Source of the DNA: Sporosarcina sp. HYO08
Lineage (GTDB): Bacteria > Bacillota > Bacilli > Bacillales_A > Planococcaceae
Assembly: GCF_001563475.1 (NCBI RefSeq)
Contig: NZ_LPUT01000001.1
Coordinates: 248,001-312,000 of the forward strand
DNA: 64,000 nt
Direction: 5' to 3'
The position numbers were made by a program, and so were the translations under genes. The notes below the pieces were generated by a model. That model saw nothing but the letters and a program-made list of their open reading frames with translations, was not told the origin of the DNA and did no database searches. This document shows, piece after piece, positions 54,739 through 63,318 of this stretch (within the stretch, counting starts at the first letter, position 1; every line of letters begins with the position of its first letter).

Positions 54739-55710
54739 ATGTCTAATAAAGTGATTGTTTTGGGGGAAGCGCGAGAAGGGGCATTGCGTAACGTCACATT
54801 TGAAGCCATTGCGGCAGCTAAACAGGTATCGGGCGGAGGAGAAGTAATTGGTGTTCTCGCTGGTGATGCGGTGAAAGACTTGGCACAGGAAATGATTCAC
54901 TACGGTGCCGATCGAGTGGTTACCGTTGAGCATCCGAATTTGAAACACTATACATCCGATGGCTTCGGACAGGCTTTTACGGCTGTTTATGAACAAGAAA
55001 AACCTGACGCGATTGTATTTGGTCATACGGCGCTTGGGAAAGACCTATCACCTAAAATCGCTAGTAAGTTAGCTTCCGGCCTCATTTCCGATGTCACAGC
55101 AATTGAAGGTGAAGGCGAAGATGCGGTATTTGTTCGTCCGATTTATTCGGGTAAAGCGTTTGAAAAAGTGAGAAACAAAGAAGGTTTATTGTTCGTCACG
55201 ATTCGTCCGAATAACATTTCGGCGCTTGAGCATGATGCAGGTAGAACAGGGGCCGTTTCATCAGTAGCCGTAGACATTTCGAATCTCCGCTCCATTATCA
55301 AAGAAGTCGTTCGCAAGTCTACCGAAGGAGTAGATCTGTCGGAAGCTAAGGTTGTTGTAGCAGGAGGCCGCGGCGTTAAAAGTGCAGATGGCTTCAAGCC
55401 ATTAGAAGAACTTGCTAATTTGTTGGGTGGAGCAGTGGGTGCTTCTCGCGGTGCATGTGATGCGGATTACTGTGACTATTCACTTCAAATTGGTCAGACA
55501 GGAAAAGTGGTTACGCCGGATCTTTACATAGCTGCCGGTATATCGGGTGCAATTCAGCACGTTGCGGGCATGTCGAATTCCAAAGTAATCGTCGCGATTA
55601 ACAAAGATCCAGAAGCAACCATTTTTAAAATTGCAGATTACGGAATCGTTGGAGATCTCTTCGATGTGATTCCACTGATGATCGAGGAAATAAAGAAAAT
55701 TAAATCGTGA
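54739..55710 (+). CDS. etfA: Electron transfer flavoprotein alpha subunit
   Basis: The 323-residue FAD-binding partner of EtfB. The C-terminal domain carries the ETF-alpha signature AGGRGVKSADGFKPLEELANLLGGAVGASRGACDADYC...QIGQTGKVVTPDLYIAAGISGAIQH. FAD-binding residues (GQTG, SGAIQH) are in place, and the conserved end NKDPEATIFKIADYGIVGDLF follows. The start ATG 54739 comes after AAGGGGG. The gene ends the fad-etf unit with a hairpin terminator. Confidence 0.95.
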   Translation: MSNKVIVLGEAREGALRNVTFEAIAAAKQVSGGGEVIGVLAGDAVKDLAQEMIHYGADRVVTVEHPNLKHYTSDGFGQAFTAVYEQEKPDAIVFGHTALGKDLSPKIASKLASGLISDVTAIEGEGEDAVFVRPIYSGKAFEKVRNKEGLLFVTIRPNNISALEHDAGRTGAVSSVAVDISNLRSIIKEVVRKSTEGVDLSEAKVVVAGGRGVKSADGFKPLEELANLLGGAVGASRGACDADYCDYSLQIGQTGKVVTPDLYIAAGISGAIQHVAGMSNSKVIVAINKDPEATIFKIADYGIVGDLFDVIPLMIEEIKKIKS

Positions 55711-55723
55711 TTGAATGGGGGGG

Positions 55724-55748
55724 ACTTTTCGCTGAAAAGTTCTCTTTT
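55724..55748 (+). terminator. Terminator after etfA
   Basis: ACTTTTC / GAAAAGT stem with a GCT loop and a TCTCTTTTT tail. Confidence 0.65.
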
Positions 55749-55810
55749 TAACGTGATTTCCCAATTCTCCCCTTTTGTAAAGCATATACTTAGCTTGGGA
55801 AATAGGTGCA

Positions 55811-55819
55811 TGCTATAAT
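55811..55819 (+). promoter_or_regulatory. trxA promoter, extended -10
   Basis: TGCTATAAT is a perfect TGn-TATAAT extended -10 box, about 90 bases before the trxA start. No good -35 box is visible at 16-18 bases, as expected for extended -10 promoters. Confidence 0.5.
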
Positions 55820-55906
55820 ACGTTCATAGTTTAAAGCGATGTTCAAAGTTTAGTGACTTTCCAGACTTGCTTTTTTGAACATACATTTAAGGAGGATATT
55901 GTTAAG

Positions 55907-56221
55907 ATGGCTATTATTAATGCAACTGATCAAAACTTCGATGAGAACATTAAAGAAGGTCTTGTCCTTGTTGACTTTTGGGCACCATGGTGCGGACCTT
56001 GTAAAATGATTGCGCCTGTTCTTGAAGAGTTGAACGGCGAAGTAGAAGGCAAAGCGAAAATTGTAAAAGTAGACGTGGATAATAACCAAGGGACAGCTGG
56101 AAAATTCGGCATTATGTCCATCCCAACACTTGTACTTTTCAAAGACGGAGAAATTGTAGACAAAGTTGTCGGTTTCCAGCCGAAAGAAGCTTTGGCTCAA
56201 TTGATCGACAAACACGCATAA
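55907..56221 (+). CDS. trxA: Thioredoxin
   Basis: This general cytoplasmic dithiol reductant has 104 residues with the active site [11 protein letters not shown] (Cys about 29 and 32), the cis-Pro loop MSIPTL and the C-terminal helix, all as in B. subtilis TrxA. The start ATG 55907 is 11 bases after AAGGAGG; the open frame upstream contains the promoter. It lies between etfA and uvrC as in B. subtilis. Confidence 0.97.
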   Translation: MAIINATDQNFDENIKEGLVLVDFWAPWCGPCKMIAPVLEELNGEVEGKAKIVKVDVDNNQGTAGKFGIMSIPTLVLFKDGEIVDKVVGFQPKEALAQLIDKHA

Positions 56222-56248
56222 TGATATCAATGCATCATAGATGAAATC

Positions 56249-56279
56249 ACCGGGTCCCTTTAGAGGCACCCGGTTTTTT
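56249..56279 (+). terminator. Terminator of trxA
   Basis: ACCGGGT / ACCCGGT stem with a 17-base loop region and TTTTTT. Confidence 0.8.
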
Positions 56280-56291
56280 GGCAGGTGAATA

Positions 56292-58085
56292 ATGATGAAT
56301 GATTTGATCGAACAAAAATTAGCCATTTTACCCGATTTACCGGGCTGTTATTTAATGAAAGACCGGCAAGGAACGATTATTTACGTCGGGAAAGCAAAGG
56401 TGCTGAAAAATCGGGTAAGAAGCTATTTCACGGGAAGTCATGATGCGAAAACGCAGCGGCTTGTCGGTGAAATTGAGGATTTTGAATACATTGTCACTGC
56501 CTCGGACATCGAGGCCTTAGTGCTGGAATTGAACTTGATCAAAACGTACGACCCAAAATACAATATTATGCTGAAGGATGACAAAACGTATCCATATTTG
56601 AAATTAACGGCAGAACGTCATCCGAAGCTAATCATTACGAGACAAGTAAAAAAAGATAAAGGCAAATATTTTGGTCCGTATCCGCATGCAACGGCGGCAG
56701 GTGAAACGAAAAAATTGCTGGATCGTTTATATAAATATCGTAAATGTCATACGCTGCCCGACCGGGTTTGTTTATATTATCATCTTGGACAGTGTTTAGC
56801 CCCATGTGTCAATGAAATCTCTCAAGAAACTTATAAAGAAATGACGGATGACATTACACGCTTTTTAAATGGCGGCTATAAAGAAGTGAAAAAAGATTTA
56901 ATGAAGAAAATGCAAGAAGCTGCTGAAAACTTGGAATTCGAACGAGCCAAAGAATATCGGGATCAAATTACGAATATTGAAGCGGTTATGGAAAAGCAAA
57001 CAATTACGATGAATGACTTTACCGATCGAGATATTTTCGGCTATGCCGTCGAAAAAGGTTGGATGTGTGTGCAAGTCTTTTTTGTCAGGCAGGGAAAATT
57101 GATCGAACGTGATGTATCTCTTTTCCCGATGTATCAAGATCCGGAAGAAGAGCTGCTCACTTTCATCGGTCGTTTTTACGATCAACCCGAGCACTTTATC
57201 CCGAAAGAGATCTTTTTGCCTCAAGGAATAGACCGTGAAATGGTTGCTAAACTATTGAATGCCAACGTCTTCATTCCGCAGCGAGGGAAAAAGAAAGATC
57301 TTGTCAGTCTTGCGATGAAAAATGCCAAACTGTCACTGAAGGAAAAATTCCAGCTCATAGAACGACAAGAGCAGCGAACGATCGGTGCGTGTGAAGAGCT
57401 GGGTGAGGCAATGAATATCTCTGTTCCACTTCGTATCGAGGCATTTGACAACTCCCACACGTACGGCGCAGACCCAGTGTCGGCAATGGTATCATTTATC
57501 GACGGAAGACCGAATCGTAAAGATTACCGAAAATATAAAACGAAACATGCGGCAGCCCACGATGACTATGCGGCCATGCGGGAAGTTGTGCGCAGACGCT
57601 ATACACGCGTATTGAAAGAGCAGTTGCCGCTGCCTGATTTAATCGTCATTGACGGCGGAAAAGGTCACATGGAAGCGGCAAGAGAAATTATCGAAGATGA
57701 ACTCGGTTTACCTATTCCAATTGCCGGCTTAGCAAAGGATGAAAAACACCAAACAGCAGAGTTGCTTTACGGTGAGCCGCCGGAAGTCATTCCGTTGAAA
57801 AAAACGAGCGAGGCATTTTACTTGCTGCAACGCATCCAGGATGAAGTGCACCGTTTTGCCATTACTTTCCATAGACAGAAGCGTGAAAAGAGTGCTCTAA
57901 CATCGACCTTAGATGGATTGCCGGGCGTCGGGCCGAAACGAAAAACGTTATTACTTAAACATTTTGGCTCCATTAAAAAAATTCGAGAAGCATCAGTTGA
58001 GCAATTGCGGGAGGCAGGGTTGCCTGTTAAAGTTGCGGAAAATGTGGCAACGTATTTTTATGAGAAAGCGAAGGAGAAAGAGTGA
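56292..58085 (+). CDS. uvrC: UvrABC excinuclease subunit C
   Basis: This nucleotide-excision-repair nuclease makes both cuts around UvrB-bound lesions. The 597 residues contain the N-terminal GIY-YIG domain ([20 protein letters not shown], about 16-35), a Cys cluster ([21 protein letters not shown]), the UVR motif (about 200-235), the RNase H-like C-terminal nuclease (EAFDNSH...VIDGGKGH) and tandem helix-hairpin-helix motifs ([21 protein letters not shown]). ATG codons at 56292 and 56295 are both possible behind AGGTG. Confidence 0.96.
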   Translation: MMNDLIEQKLAILPDLPGCYLMKDRQGTIIYVGKAKVLKNRVRSYFTGSHDAKTQRLVGEIEDFEYIVTASDIEALVLELNLIKTYDPKYNIMLKDDKTYPYLKLTAERHPKLIITRQVKKDKGKYFGPYPHATAAGETKKLLDRLYKYRKCHTLPDRVCLYYHLGQCLAPCVNEISQETYKEMTDDITRFLNGGYKEVKKDLMKKMQEAAENLEFERAKEYRDQITNIEAVMEKQTITMNDFTDRDIFGYAVEKGWMCVQVFFVRQGKLIERDVSLFPMYQDPEEELLTFIGRFYDQPEHFIPKEIFLPQGIDREMVAKLLNANVFIPQRGKKKDLVSLAMKNAKLSLKEKFQLIERQEQRTIGACEELGEAMNISVPLRIEAFDNSHTYGADPVSAMVSFIDGRPNRKDYRKYKTKHAAAHDDYAAMREVVRRRYTRVLKEQLPLPDLIVIDGGKGHMEAAREIIEDELGLPIPIAGLAKDEKHQTAELLYGEPPEVIPLKKTSEAFYLLQRIQDEVHRFAITFHRQKREKSALTSTLDGLPGVGPKRKTLLLKHFGSIKKIREASVEQLREAGLPVKVAENVATYFYEKAKEKE

Positions 58086-58097
58086 CAAAGATAAAAA

Positions 58098-58138
58098 ACA
58101 GCTCGCCACAAACAAAGTGACGGGCTGTATTTATTTAG
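58098..58138. terminator. Terminator between uvrC and yslB
   Basis: ACAGCTCG-CAC pairs imperfectly with GTG-CGGGCTGT, followed by ATTTATTT; the genes are convergent. Confidence 0.6.
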
Positions 58139-58548
58139 ACAGTCGTTTTCTTATCCCATTTTACCTGGAACTGAACGGTATCATTATTTTCATTTTTCTC
58201 TCCGTAACATTCTGTTAATACACCGTTAAGCTTTTGGTATTGTTCCGCAAGAAATCCAGCCTCCAAAGTAAACACTCGGTTTTGAGCGGTCGACTGGCCA
58301 GAAATGTTTTTGAGTATGTAAAAAGCAGAATCTTTCACAGTTTTTTCGAGAATTAGTTCTCCCCATCCTGCCTCTTTGAAAAATTCCGGTAGTTCATCTG
58401 TACTGAATACAGGGAATTTCCTTGCCACATCTTTTCCAGCCCAATAGAGAATTTCTTCTTCGTGCTTTCCGAGAATACTAGGAAGTACATGATCTTTTAA
58501 AATTTCATAGCCAAAATGTGTTGGCTTTGTTGTTGACAAATTTTCCAT
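58135..58548 (-). CDS. yslB: YslB family protein (DUF2507)
   Basis: This 137-residue cytoplasmic protein has the DUF2507 pattern FGYEILKDHVLPSILGKHEEEILYWAGKDVARKFP and ...FTLEAGFLAEQYQKLNG. The fold resembles the V4R-type small-molecule-binding domains, but no ligand is known. It has the same place (uvrC-yslB-sdhC) and orientation as in B. subtilis, which makes the call secure. The start ATG 58548 has a weak ribosome site. Confidence 0.88.
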   Translation of the reverse strand: MENLSTTKPTHFGYEILKDHVLPSILGKHEEEILYWAGKDVARKFPVFSTDELPEFFKEAGWGELILEKTVKDSAFYILKNISGQSTAQNRVFTLEAGFLAEQYQKLNGVLTECYGEKNENNDTVQFQVKWDKKTTV

Positions 58549-58664
58549 TCAAATACGCAATCCCTTCAACGTCCTAGTATTTCATCATATAGAAAATATG
58601 CGTAGATTTTTTTAAAAAAAAAGGATTTTTCAAAAAATGACTCCGTAGAAAGCATTTCGTCATC

Positions 58665-58693
58665 TTGACCTCCTCAAATAGGAGGAGTACAAT
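58665..58693 (+). promoter_or_regulatory. sdhCAB promoter with inverted repeat in the spacer
   Basis: TTGACC (58665-58670), 17 bases, TACAAT (58688-58693). The spacer contains CTCCTC-N6-GAGGAG, a perfect 6-bp inverted repeat lying between the two hexamers, a plausible regulator site. Confidence 0.6.
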
Positions 58694-58727
58694 GGACATG
58701 TTCTCATATTGTAACATGTAGAGTCAT

Positions 58728-58772
58728 ACCGTCAATATCTGATATTGTCTAAAAGATGACAACCTTGACGGT
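58728..58772 (+). repeat. Inverted repeat in the sdh leader
   Basis: ACCGTCAA (58728-58735) and TTGACGGT (58765-58772) are perfect 8-bp arms, 29 bases apart, in the untranslated leader about 28 bases before the sdhC start. It lacks a T-run, so it is not a terminator. Confidence 0.6.
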
Positions 58773-58800
58773 TAACTCAGAATAAGGGAGGGTAAAAGAA

Positions 58801-59409
58801 TTGTCGAAAGAAGCAGATTTCTATTTGCGCCGCCTTCATTCATTGCTCGGAATTATTCCGGTTGGGCTTTTTGTCGCTCAACACTTGGTCATTAACCATT
58901 TTGCAACCCGCGGTCCGGAAGCATTTAACAACGCATCGAATTTTATGGGGAACTTACCATTCGTTCTGTTCTTAGAGTGGTTCATCATCTACATCCCACT
59001 TATGTTCCACGCGTTCTATGGTTTGTACATAGCTTTCACGGCGCAAAACAATGTTCAGCGCTACGGAACATTCCGTAACTGGATGTTCTTCTTACAGCGT
59101 TTGACGGGTATTTTCCTTGTCATCTTTATTGCATGGCATGTTTACGAAACAAGAATTCAGAAGGCGCTCGGGGCAGATGTTGACTTTGATATGATGGCGA
59201 ATATCTTATCAAATCCATTCATGCTTGTATTTTACATTGCTGGTGTTCTTGCGGCGACTTTCCACTTGGCAAATGGACTTTGGTCCTTCTGTGTGACATG
59301 GGGAATTACGCAGTCTCCACGTTCACAAACGATCGTGACGTACGTGACAATCGGAGCTTTCTTGGTGCTATCCGTAATTGGCGTACGCGCACTATTTGCA
59401 TTCGTTTAA
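58801..59409 (+). CDS. sdhC: Succinate dehydrogenase cytochrome b558 subunit
   Basis: This is the membrane anchor of complex II, carrying two b hemes and reducing menaquinone. The 202 residues form five membrane helices with conserved His residues (RRLHSLLG, VAQHLVINH, MFHAFYG, IAWHVYET, TFHLANG), as in the Bacillus di-heme type. The start is TTG 58801 behind GGGAGGG. It heads the sdhCAB operon. Confidence 0.95.
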   Translation: MSKEADFYLRRLHSLLGIIPVGLFVAQHLVINHFATRGPEAFNNASNFMGNLPFVLFLEWFIIYIPLMFHAFYGLYIAFTAQNNVQRYGTFRNWMFFLQRLTGIFLVIFIAWHVYETRIQKALGADVDFDMMANILSNPFMLVFYIAGVLAATFHLANGLWSFCVTWGITQSPRSQTIVTYVTIGAFLVLSVIGVRALFAFV

Positions 59410-59497
59410 TAATGTAAGTTTTTTCCTTATCCAGTTTAGTAGTTTTATGGAATGAAAAGAAAAAGGGTTTACGACTAATTTGAGGAGTGAAACAATA

Positions 59498-61252
59498 ATG
59501 GCAAAAGGCAGATTGATTGTCGTCGGTGGCGGTTTAGCCGGCTTGATGGCAGTCATCAAAGCAGCGGAGGCAGGTACTCCGGTTGACTTATTCTCTCTCG
59601 TTCCGGTTAAACGCTCCCACTCCGTTTGTGCACAAGGCGGTATTAACGGTGCAGTAAATACGAAAGGTGAAGGTGACTCACCTGCAATTCACTTCGATGA
59701 TACGGTTTATGGTGGTGACTTCCTAGCAAATCAGCCGCCTGTAAAAGCGATGACTGACGCAGCACCTGGTATCATTAATTTACTAGATCGTATGGGGGTT
59801 ATGTTCAACCGTACACCAGAAGGTCTACTAGACTTCCGTCGTTTCGGAGGGACACTTCACCACCGTACAGCATTCGCTGGTGCAACGACTGGACAACAAC
59901 TTCTATACGCTTTAGATGAGCAAGTTCGCCGCTTTGAGGTAGACGGTCTTGTTCAAAAATACGAGCACTGGGAATTCCTAGGTGTGATTTTAGATGACGA
60001 AGGGATTTGCCGCGGCGTTAAAGCGCAAAACTTGAAAACGATGGAAATCCAAGCGTTCCGAGGCGATGCGGTCATTATGGCAACGGGCGGACCTGGGATC
60101 ATCTTTGGTAAATCGACAAACTCTGTCATTAACACAGGTTCTGCAGCATCCATTGTTTATCAGCAAGGTGCTTACTATGCGAACGGCGAATTCATTCAAA
60201 TCCACCCGACAGCGATCCCAGGTGACGATAAACTTCGTCTCATGAGTGAGTCTGCACGTGGTGAAGGTGGGCGTGTTTGGACGTATAAGGACGGTAAACC
60301 TTGGTATTTCTTGGAAGAGAAATATCCAGATTACGGTAACCTTGTCCCGCGTGATATTGCGACACGTGAAATTTTCGACGTCTGTGTCAATCAAAAGCTT
60401 GGCGTCAATGGAGAAAACATGGTCTACCTTGACCTTTCTCATAAAGATCCAAAAGAGCTTGACATCAAGCTTGGCGGAATCATTGAAATCTATGAGAAAT
60501 TCACAGGCGATGACCCACGTAAATTGCCGATGAAAATCTTCCCAGCTGTTCACTATTCAATGGGTGGACTTTGGGTCGATTACGATCAGCATACAAATAT
60601 TCCTGGATTGTTCGCAGCGGGTGAGTGTGATTACTCACAGCACGGTGCAAACCGTCTCGGTGCCAACTCCCTTCTTTCAGCAATTTACGGCGGAATGGTT
60701 GCAGGACCAAATGCTGTTAACTATATGAAGGGTCTAAAACGTACAACAGAAGAACTTCCATCCACTATTTTCGATGCTGCGATTAAAGAAGAGCAAGAGA
60801 AATGGGAAGCAACGCTTAAAATGGAAGGTACGGAAAATGCGTACTTACTCCACAAAGAGCTTGGCGAATGGATGACGGATAACGTAACAGTTGTACGTTA
60901 CAATGACAAGCTGAAACAAACTGATGAGAAGATTCAAGAACTTCTTGAGCGCTATGAAAATATCAATATGACAGATACGCAGCAATGGTCAAACCAAGGC
61001 GCGACTTTCACGCGTCAATTGAAAAACATGCTATACTTAGCTCGAGTGATCACGCTTGGAGCACTGAATCGTGATGAGAGCCGTGGTGCCCATTACAAGC
61101 CAGATTTCCCGGACCGTGATGACGAAAACTTTATGAAAACAACGATGGCGAAATTTGACGGAGCTTCTGCACCGATCTTCCACTATGAAGAGATTGATGT
61201 ATCTTTAATTCCGCCACGTAAACGCGATTATTCTGCGAAGAAAGGAGATTGA
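59498..61252 (+). CDS. sdhA: Succinate dehydrogenase flavoprotein subunit
   Basis: The catalytic subunit with covalent FAD has 584 residues (B. subtilis 586). The dinucleotide-binding VVGGGLAGLMA is at ~7-17 and the FAD-linking His in KRSHSVCAQGGINGA. Substrate-binding and proton-shuttle residues occur in FRRFGGTLHHR, HPTAIPG and SARGEGG, and the end contains the capping region GEWMTDNVTVVR and ESRGAHYKPDFPDRDD. The start ATG 59498 is 8 bases after GAGGAG. The last bases overlap the ribosome-site region of sdhB. Confidence 0.97.
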   Translation: MAKGRLIVVGGGLAGLMAVIKAAEAGTPVDLFSLVPVKRSHSVCAQGGINGAVNTKGEGDSPAIHFDDTVYGGDFLANQPPVKAMTDAAPGIINLLDRMGVMFNRTPEGLLDFRRFGGTLHHRTAFAGATTGQQLLYALDEQVRRFEVDGLVQKYEHWEFLGVILDDEGICRGVKAQNLKTMEIQAFRGDAVIMATGGPGIIFGKSTNSVINTGSAASIVYQQGAYYANGEFIQIHPTAIPGDDKLRLMSESARGEGGRVWTYKDGKPWYFLEEKYPDYGNLVPRDIATREIFDVCVNQKLGVNGENMVYLDLSHKDPKELDIKLGGIIEIYEKFTGDDPRKLPMKIFPAVHYSMGGLWVDYDQHTNIPGLFAAGECDYSQHGANRLGANSLLSAIYGGMVAGPNAVNYMKGLKRTTEELPSTIFDAAIKEEQEKWEATLKMEGTENAYLLHKELGEWMTDNVTVVRYNDKLKQTDEKIQELLERYENINMTDTQQWSNQGATFTRQLKNMLYLARVITLGALNRDESRGAHYKPDFPDRDDENFMKTTMAKFDGASAPIFHYEEIDVSLIPPRKRDYSAKKGD

Positions 61253-61257
61253 CAGCA

Positions 61258-62052
61258 TTGAGTACTACTGCCGTACAAGAACAGCAGACTGCACAAAAAA
61301 CAGTTCAATTTGAAATTCTTCGACAAGACAAGGCCGATACAAAGCCATATTGGGAGAAATTTGCGATTCCCTATAGACCGAATATGAACGTCATTGCCGC
61401 TTTGATGGAGATTCAACGAAATCCTGTCAATGCAGAAGGTAAAAAAACGACACCTGTCGTTTGGGATAGCAACTGTTTGGAAGAAGTATGCGGCGCTTGT
61501 TCAATGGTTATTAACGGCCGTCCACGCCAGTCCTGTACTGCGCTTGTTGACCAGTTTACACAGCCGATTCGTCTTGAGCCGATGAAGACATTCCCAGTCG
61601 TCCGCGATTTAATCGTTGACCGTGAATTTATGTTTGATTCCCTAAAGAAAATTAAAGCATGGGTGCCGATTGACGGTACGTACGATCTTGGTGAAGGTCC
61701 GCGTATGCCTGAACGTAAACGTCAATGGGCGTACGAACTTTCTAAATGTATGACATGCGGTGTATGCTTAGAGGCGTGCCCGAATGTGAACGATAAAACG
61801 AACTTTATGGGTCCAGCATTAATGTCGCAAGTGCGCCTATTCAACGCACACCCAACAGGTTCGATGAACAAAGACGAGCGTCTTGCGACTGTTATGGGCG
61901 ACGGTGGAATTACAGAATGCGGTAACTCACAAAACTGTGTAGTTGCCTGTCCGAAAGGTATTCCGTTAACGACATCGATCGCTTCAATTAGCCGCGCAAC
62001 GACGGTTCAAATGTTCAAAAACTTCTTCGGAAGTGACCATATGGTAGACTAA
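61258..62052 (+). CDS. sdhB: Succinate dehydrogenase iron-sulfur subunit
   Basis: The 264 residues carry three clusters: 2Fe-2S (CLEEVCGACSMVINGRPRQSC), 4Fe-4S (CMTCGVCLEACP) and 3Fe-4S (CGNSQNCVVACPKGIP). They pass electrons from SdhA to SdhC. The product is about 10 residues longer at the N-terminus (STTAVQEQQTAQKT) than the ~253-residue B. subtilis protein. TTG 61258 is preferred over TTG 61249, because AAAGGAG ends 2 bases before the latter. Confidence 0.96.
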   Translation: MSTTAVQEQQTAQKTVQFEILRQDKADTKPYWEKFAIPYRPNMNVIAALMEIQRNPVNAEGKKTTPVVWDSNCLEEVCGACSMVINGRPRQSCTALVDQFTQPIRLEPMKTFPVVRDLIVDREFMFDSLKKIKAWVPIDGTYDLGEGPRMPERKRQWAYELSKCMTCGVCLEACPNVNDKTNFMGPALMSQVRLFNAHPTGSMNKDERLATVMGDGGITECGNSQNCVVACPKGIPLTTSIASISRATTVQMFKNFFGSDHMVD

Positions 62053-62063
62053 AGGAACGATTT

Positions 62064-62103
62064 CCCCTCACTCGGAGTAAACTATCGAGTGAGGGGTTTT
62101 TGA
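62064..62103 (+). terminator. Terminator of the sdh operon
   Basis: CCCCTCACTCG and CGAGTGAGGGG form a perfect 11-bp stem followed by TTTTT. Confidence 0.95.
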
Positions 62104-62219
62104 TTGAGAAAAACCTTATGTGCTGTATGGAGAAAAACCGATCTTACCATATTAAACTGTCTGAGAAAATCCCTTCAATCATAAAAATTTAAGAACTGTT
62201 AAAAATAAGCAACAAGCCG

Positions 62220-62249
62220 GCACAGCCTAGCAAATCTTCACATATTGTA
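62220..62249 (+). promoter_or_regulatory. Sigma-K promoter of gerE
   Basis: CATATTGTA (62241-62249) fits the sigma-K -10 consensus CATAnnnTA, with GCACAG (62220-62225) at the -35 position 15 bases upstream. gerE is sigma-K dependent in B. subtilis. Confidence 0.6.
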
Positions 62250-62276
62250 AAGTGAAAGTGATAGGAGGGGCGCGTC

Positions 62277-62501
62277 TTGACAGGAGAATCGAAACACCGT
62301 TCTTTGCTGACCGCAAGAGAGCGAGAAATTTTTCATCTGCTCGTCGATGATCAAACGACCAAAGACATCGCGGGACGGCTCGGCATTAGCGAAAAGACTG
62401 TCCGAAACCATATTTCGAATACAATTCAAAAACTCGGAGTATCGGGGAGAGCTCAAGCGATTGTCGAATTAATAAGATTAGGTGAATTACAAGTAAAGTA
62501 A
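62277..62501 (+). CDS. gerE: Spore germination/late mother-cell regulator GerE
   Basis: This 74-residue LuxR-type regulator, essentially only a helix-turn-helix (LTAREREIFHLLVDDQTTKDIAGRLGISEKTVRNHISNTIQKLGVSGRAQAIVELIRLGEL), has the exact length of B. subtilis GerE. It controls late spore-coat genes in the mother cell together with sigma-K. The start is TTG 62277 behind AGGAGGGG. The sdhCAB-gerE order is conserved with B. subtilis. Confidence 0.95.
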   Translation: MTGESKHRSLLTAREREIFHLLVDDQTTKDIAGRLGISEKTVRNHISNTIQKLGVSGRAQAIVELIRLGELQVK

Positions 62502-62577
62502 ATGATTTGAGATTGCTGTGGTAAATACTCGTTGAATGAATAAATCCCGAGTGTTCAATCCATATAGAAGCATCGTG

Positions 62578-62613
62578 AATGCCTTCCCCAAAATTCGACA
62601 AGGGGGAGGCATC
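62578..62613. terminator. Terminator between gerE and the minus-strand gene
   Basis: ATGCCTTCCCC pairs with GGGGGAGGCAT (one G-U pair), with a T-rich tract a few bases further on. It serves convergent genes. Confidence 0.7.
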
Positions 62614-62634
62614 TTCTTAGTTTTTTATATTGAT

Positions 62635-63318
62635 CTATTTGTCTATAAATGTCACATAATCAGTAGAATCTAAGTGGATATCTACATTTTCCGGGACGGT
62701 CAGGTGGACAACCATTGTTTGATAGCCAGAACTAAATCCGTTATAACCTGCACCGCGGGCTGTCGTTAATTGATTCATAACCGCGGAATCATGATAGGAA
62801 ATGTAGCGAATGAAGTTTTTGGGCTGTTCGGGGATCGTCAATTCATTATTCCGCCAGATGGGCTTTGCAACTTTCACGCTTTCCGAGAAATCGTATTGAT
62901 TGATATCAAGCAGCGGTTTATAAATAATTTCTTTAATGATGCCTTGATCTTTTGTCCGTTCGACATAAATAGTAGCATTCTCATGTGGATGGTGAATTGT
63001 CAATGATTCGCCCGCTGTATGTTGTCGTTCGTCAAGAATAAAAGAAGAGTCAACAGGGCCATTTTTCTGTATGATTTGATCGAAATAAATAGACAGTAAA
63101 TTGCCATTAACTTTTTCAGGCATATCCCCTCGACTCTTCACTTCGGCAATTTCAGCAAAAACGAGTCCAATACATAACAAAGCAATATACCCACTGATGA
63201 ATCCAATGTGAATTTTCCGACCAATGTGGATGAAACGCCGTGGAGCGCTTCTTTTTCTTATAATCAAGAAGAAGGAAATAACGATAAGAATAGTAACAAA
63301 AGGGATAAAAGCAAACAT
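62635..63318 (-). CDS. Hypothetical membrane-anchored protein
   Basis: This protein of about 227 residues has two N-terminal membrane helices (about 2-22 and 38-58), then an extracytoplasmic beta-rich domain with no recognised motif. Its start ATG 63318 overlaps the stop codon of the upstream membrane gene (TAATG), so the two are translationally coupled and their products probably act together. A possible start further upstream lies inside that gene. The family is unknown. Confidence 0.7.
   Translation of the reverse strand: MFAFIPFVTILIVISFFLIIRKRSAPRRFIHIGRKIHIGFISGYIALLCIGLVFAEIAEVKSRGDMPEKVNGNLLSIYFDQIIQKNGPVDSSFILDERQHTAGESLTIHHPHENATIYVERTKDQGIIKEIIYKPLLDINQYDFSESVKVAKPIWRNNELTIPEQPKNFIRYISYHDSAVMNQLTTARGAGYNGFSSGYQTMVVHLTVPENVDIHLDSTDYVTFIDK

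Noticed and set aside
55853..55906. Extended N-terminus of thioredoxin
   Set aside because: The extra residues overlap the leader and ribosome site; all thioredoxins start near MAIINATD.
59990..60553. 187-codon open frame antisense to sdhA
   Set aside because: It lies wholly inside the highly conserved sdhA, has no ribosome site and its sequence looks like a shadow of sdhA codon bias.
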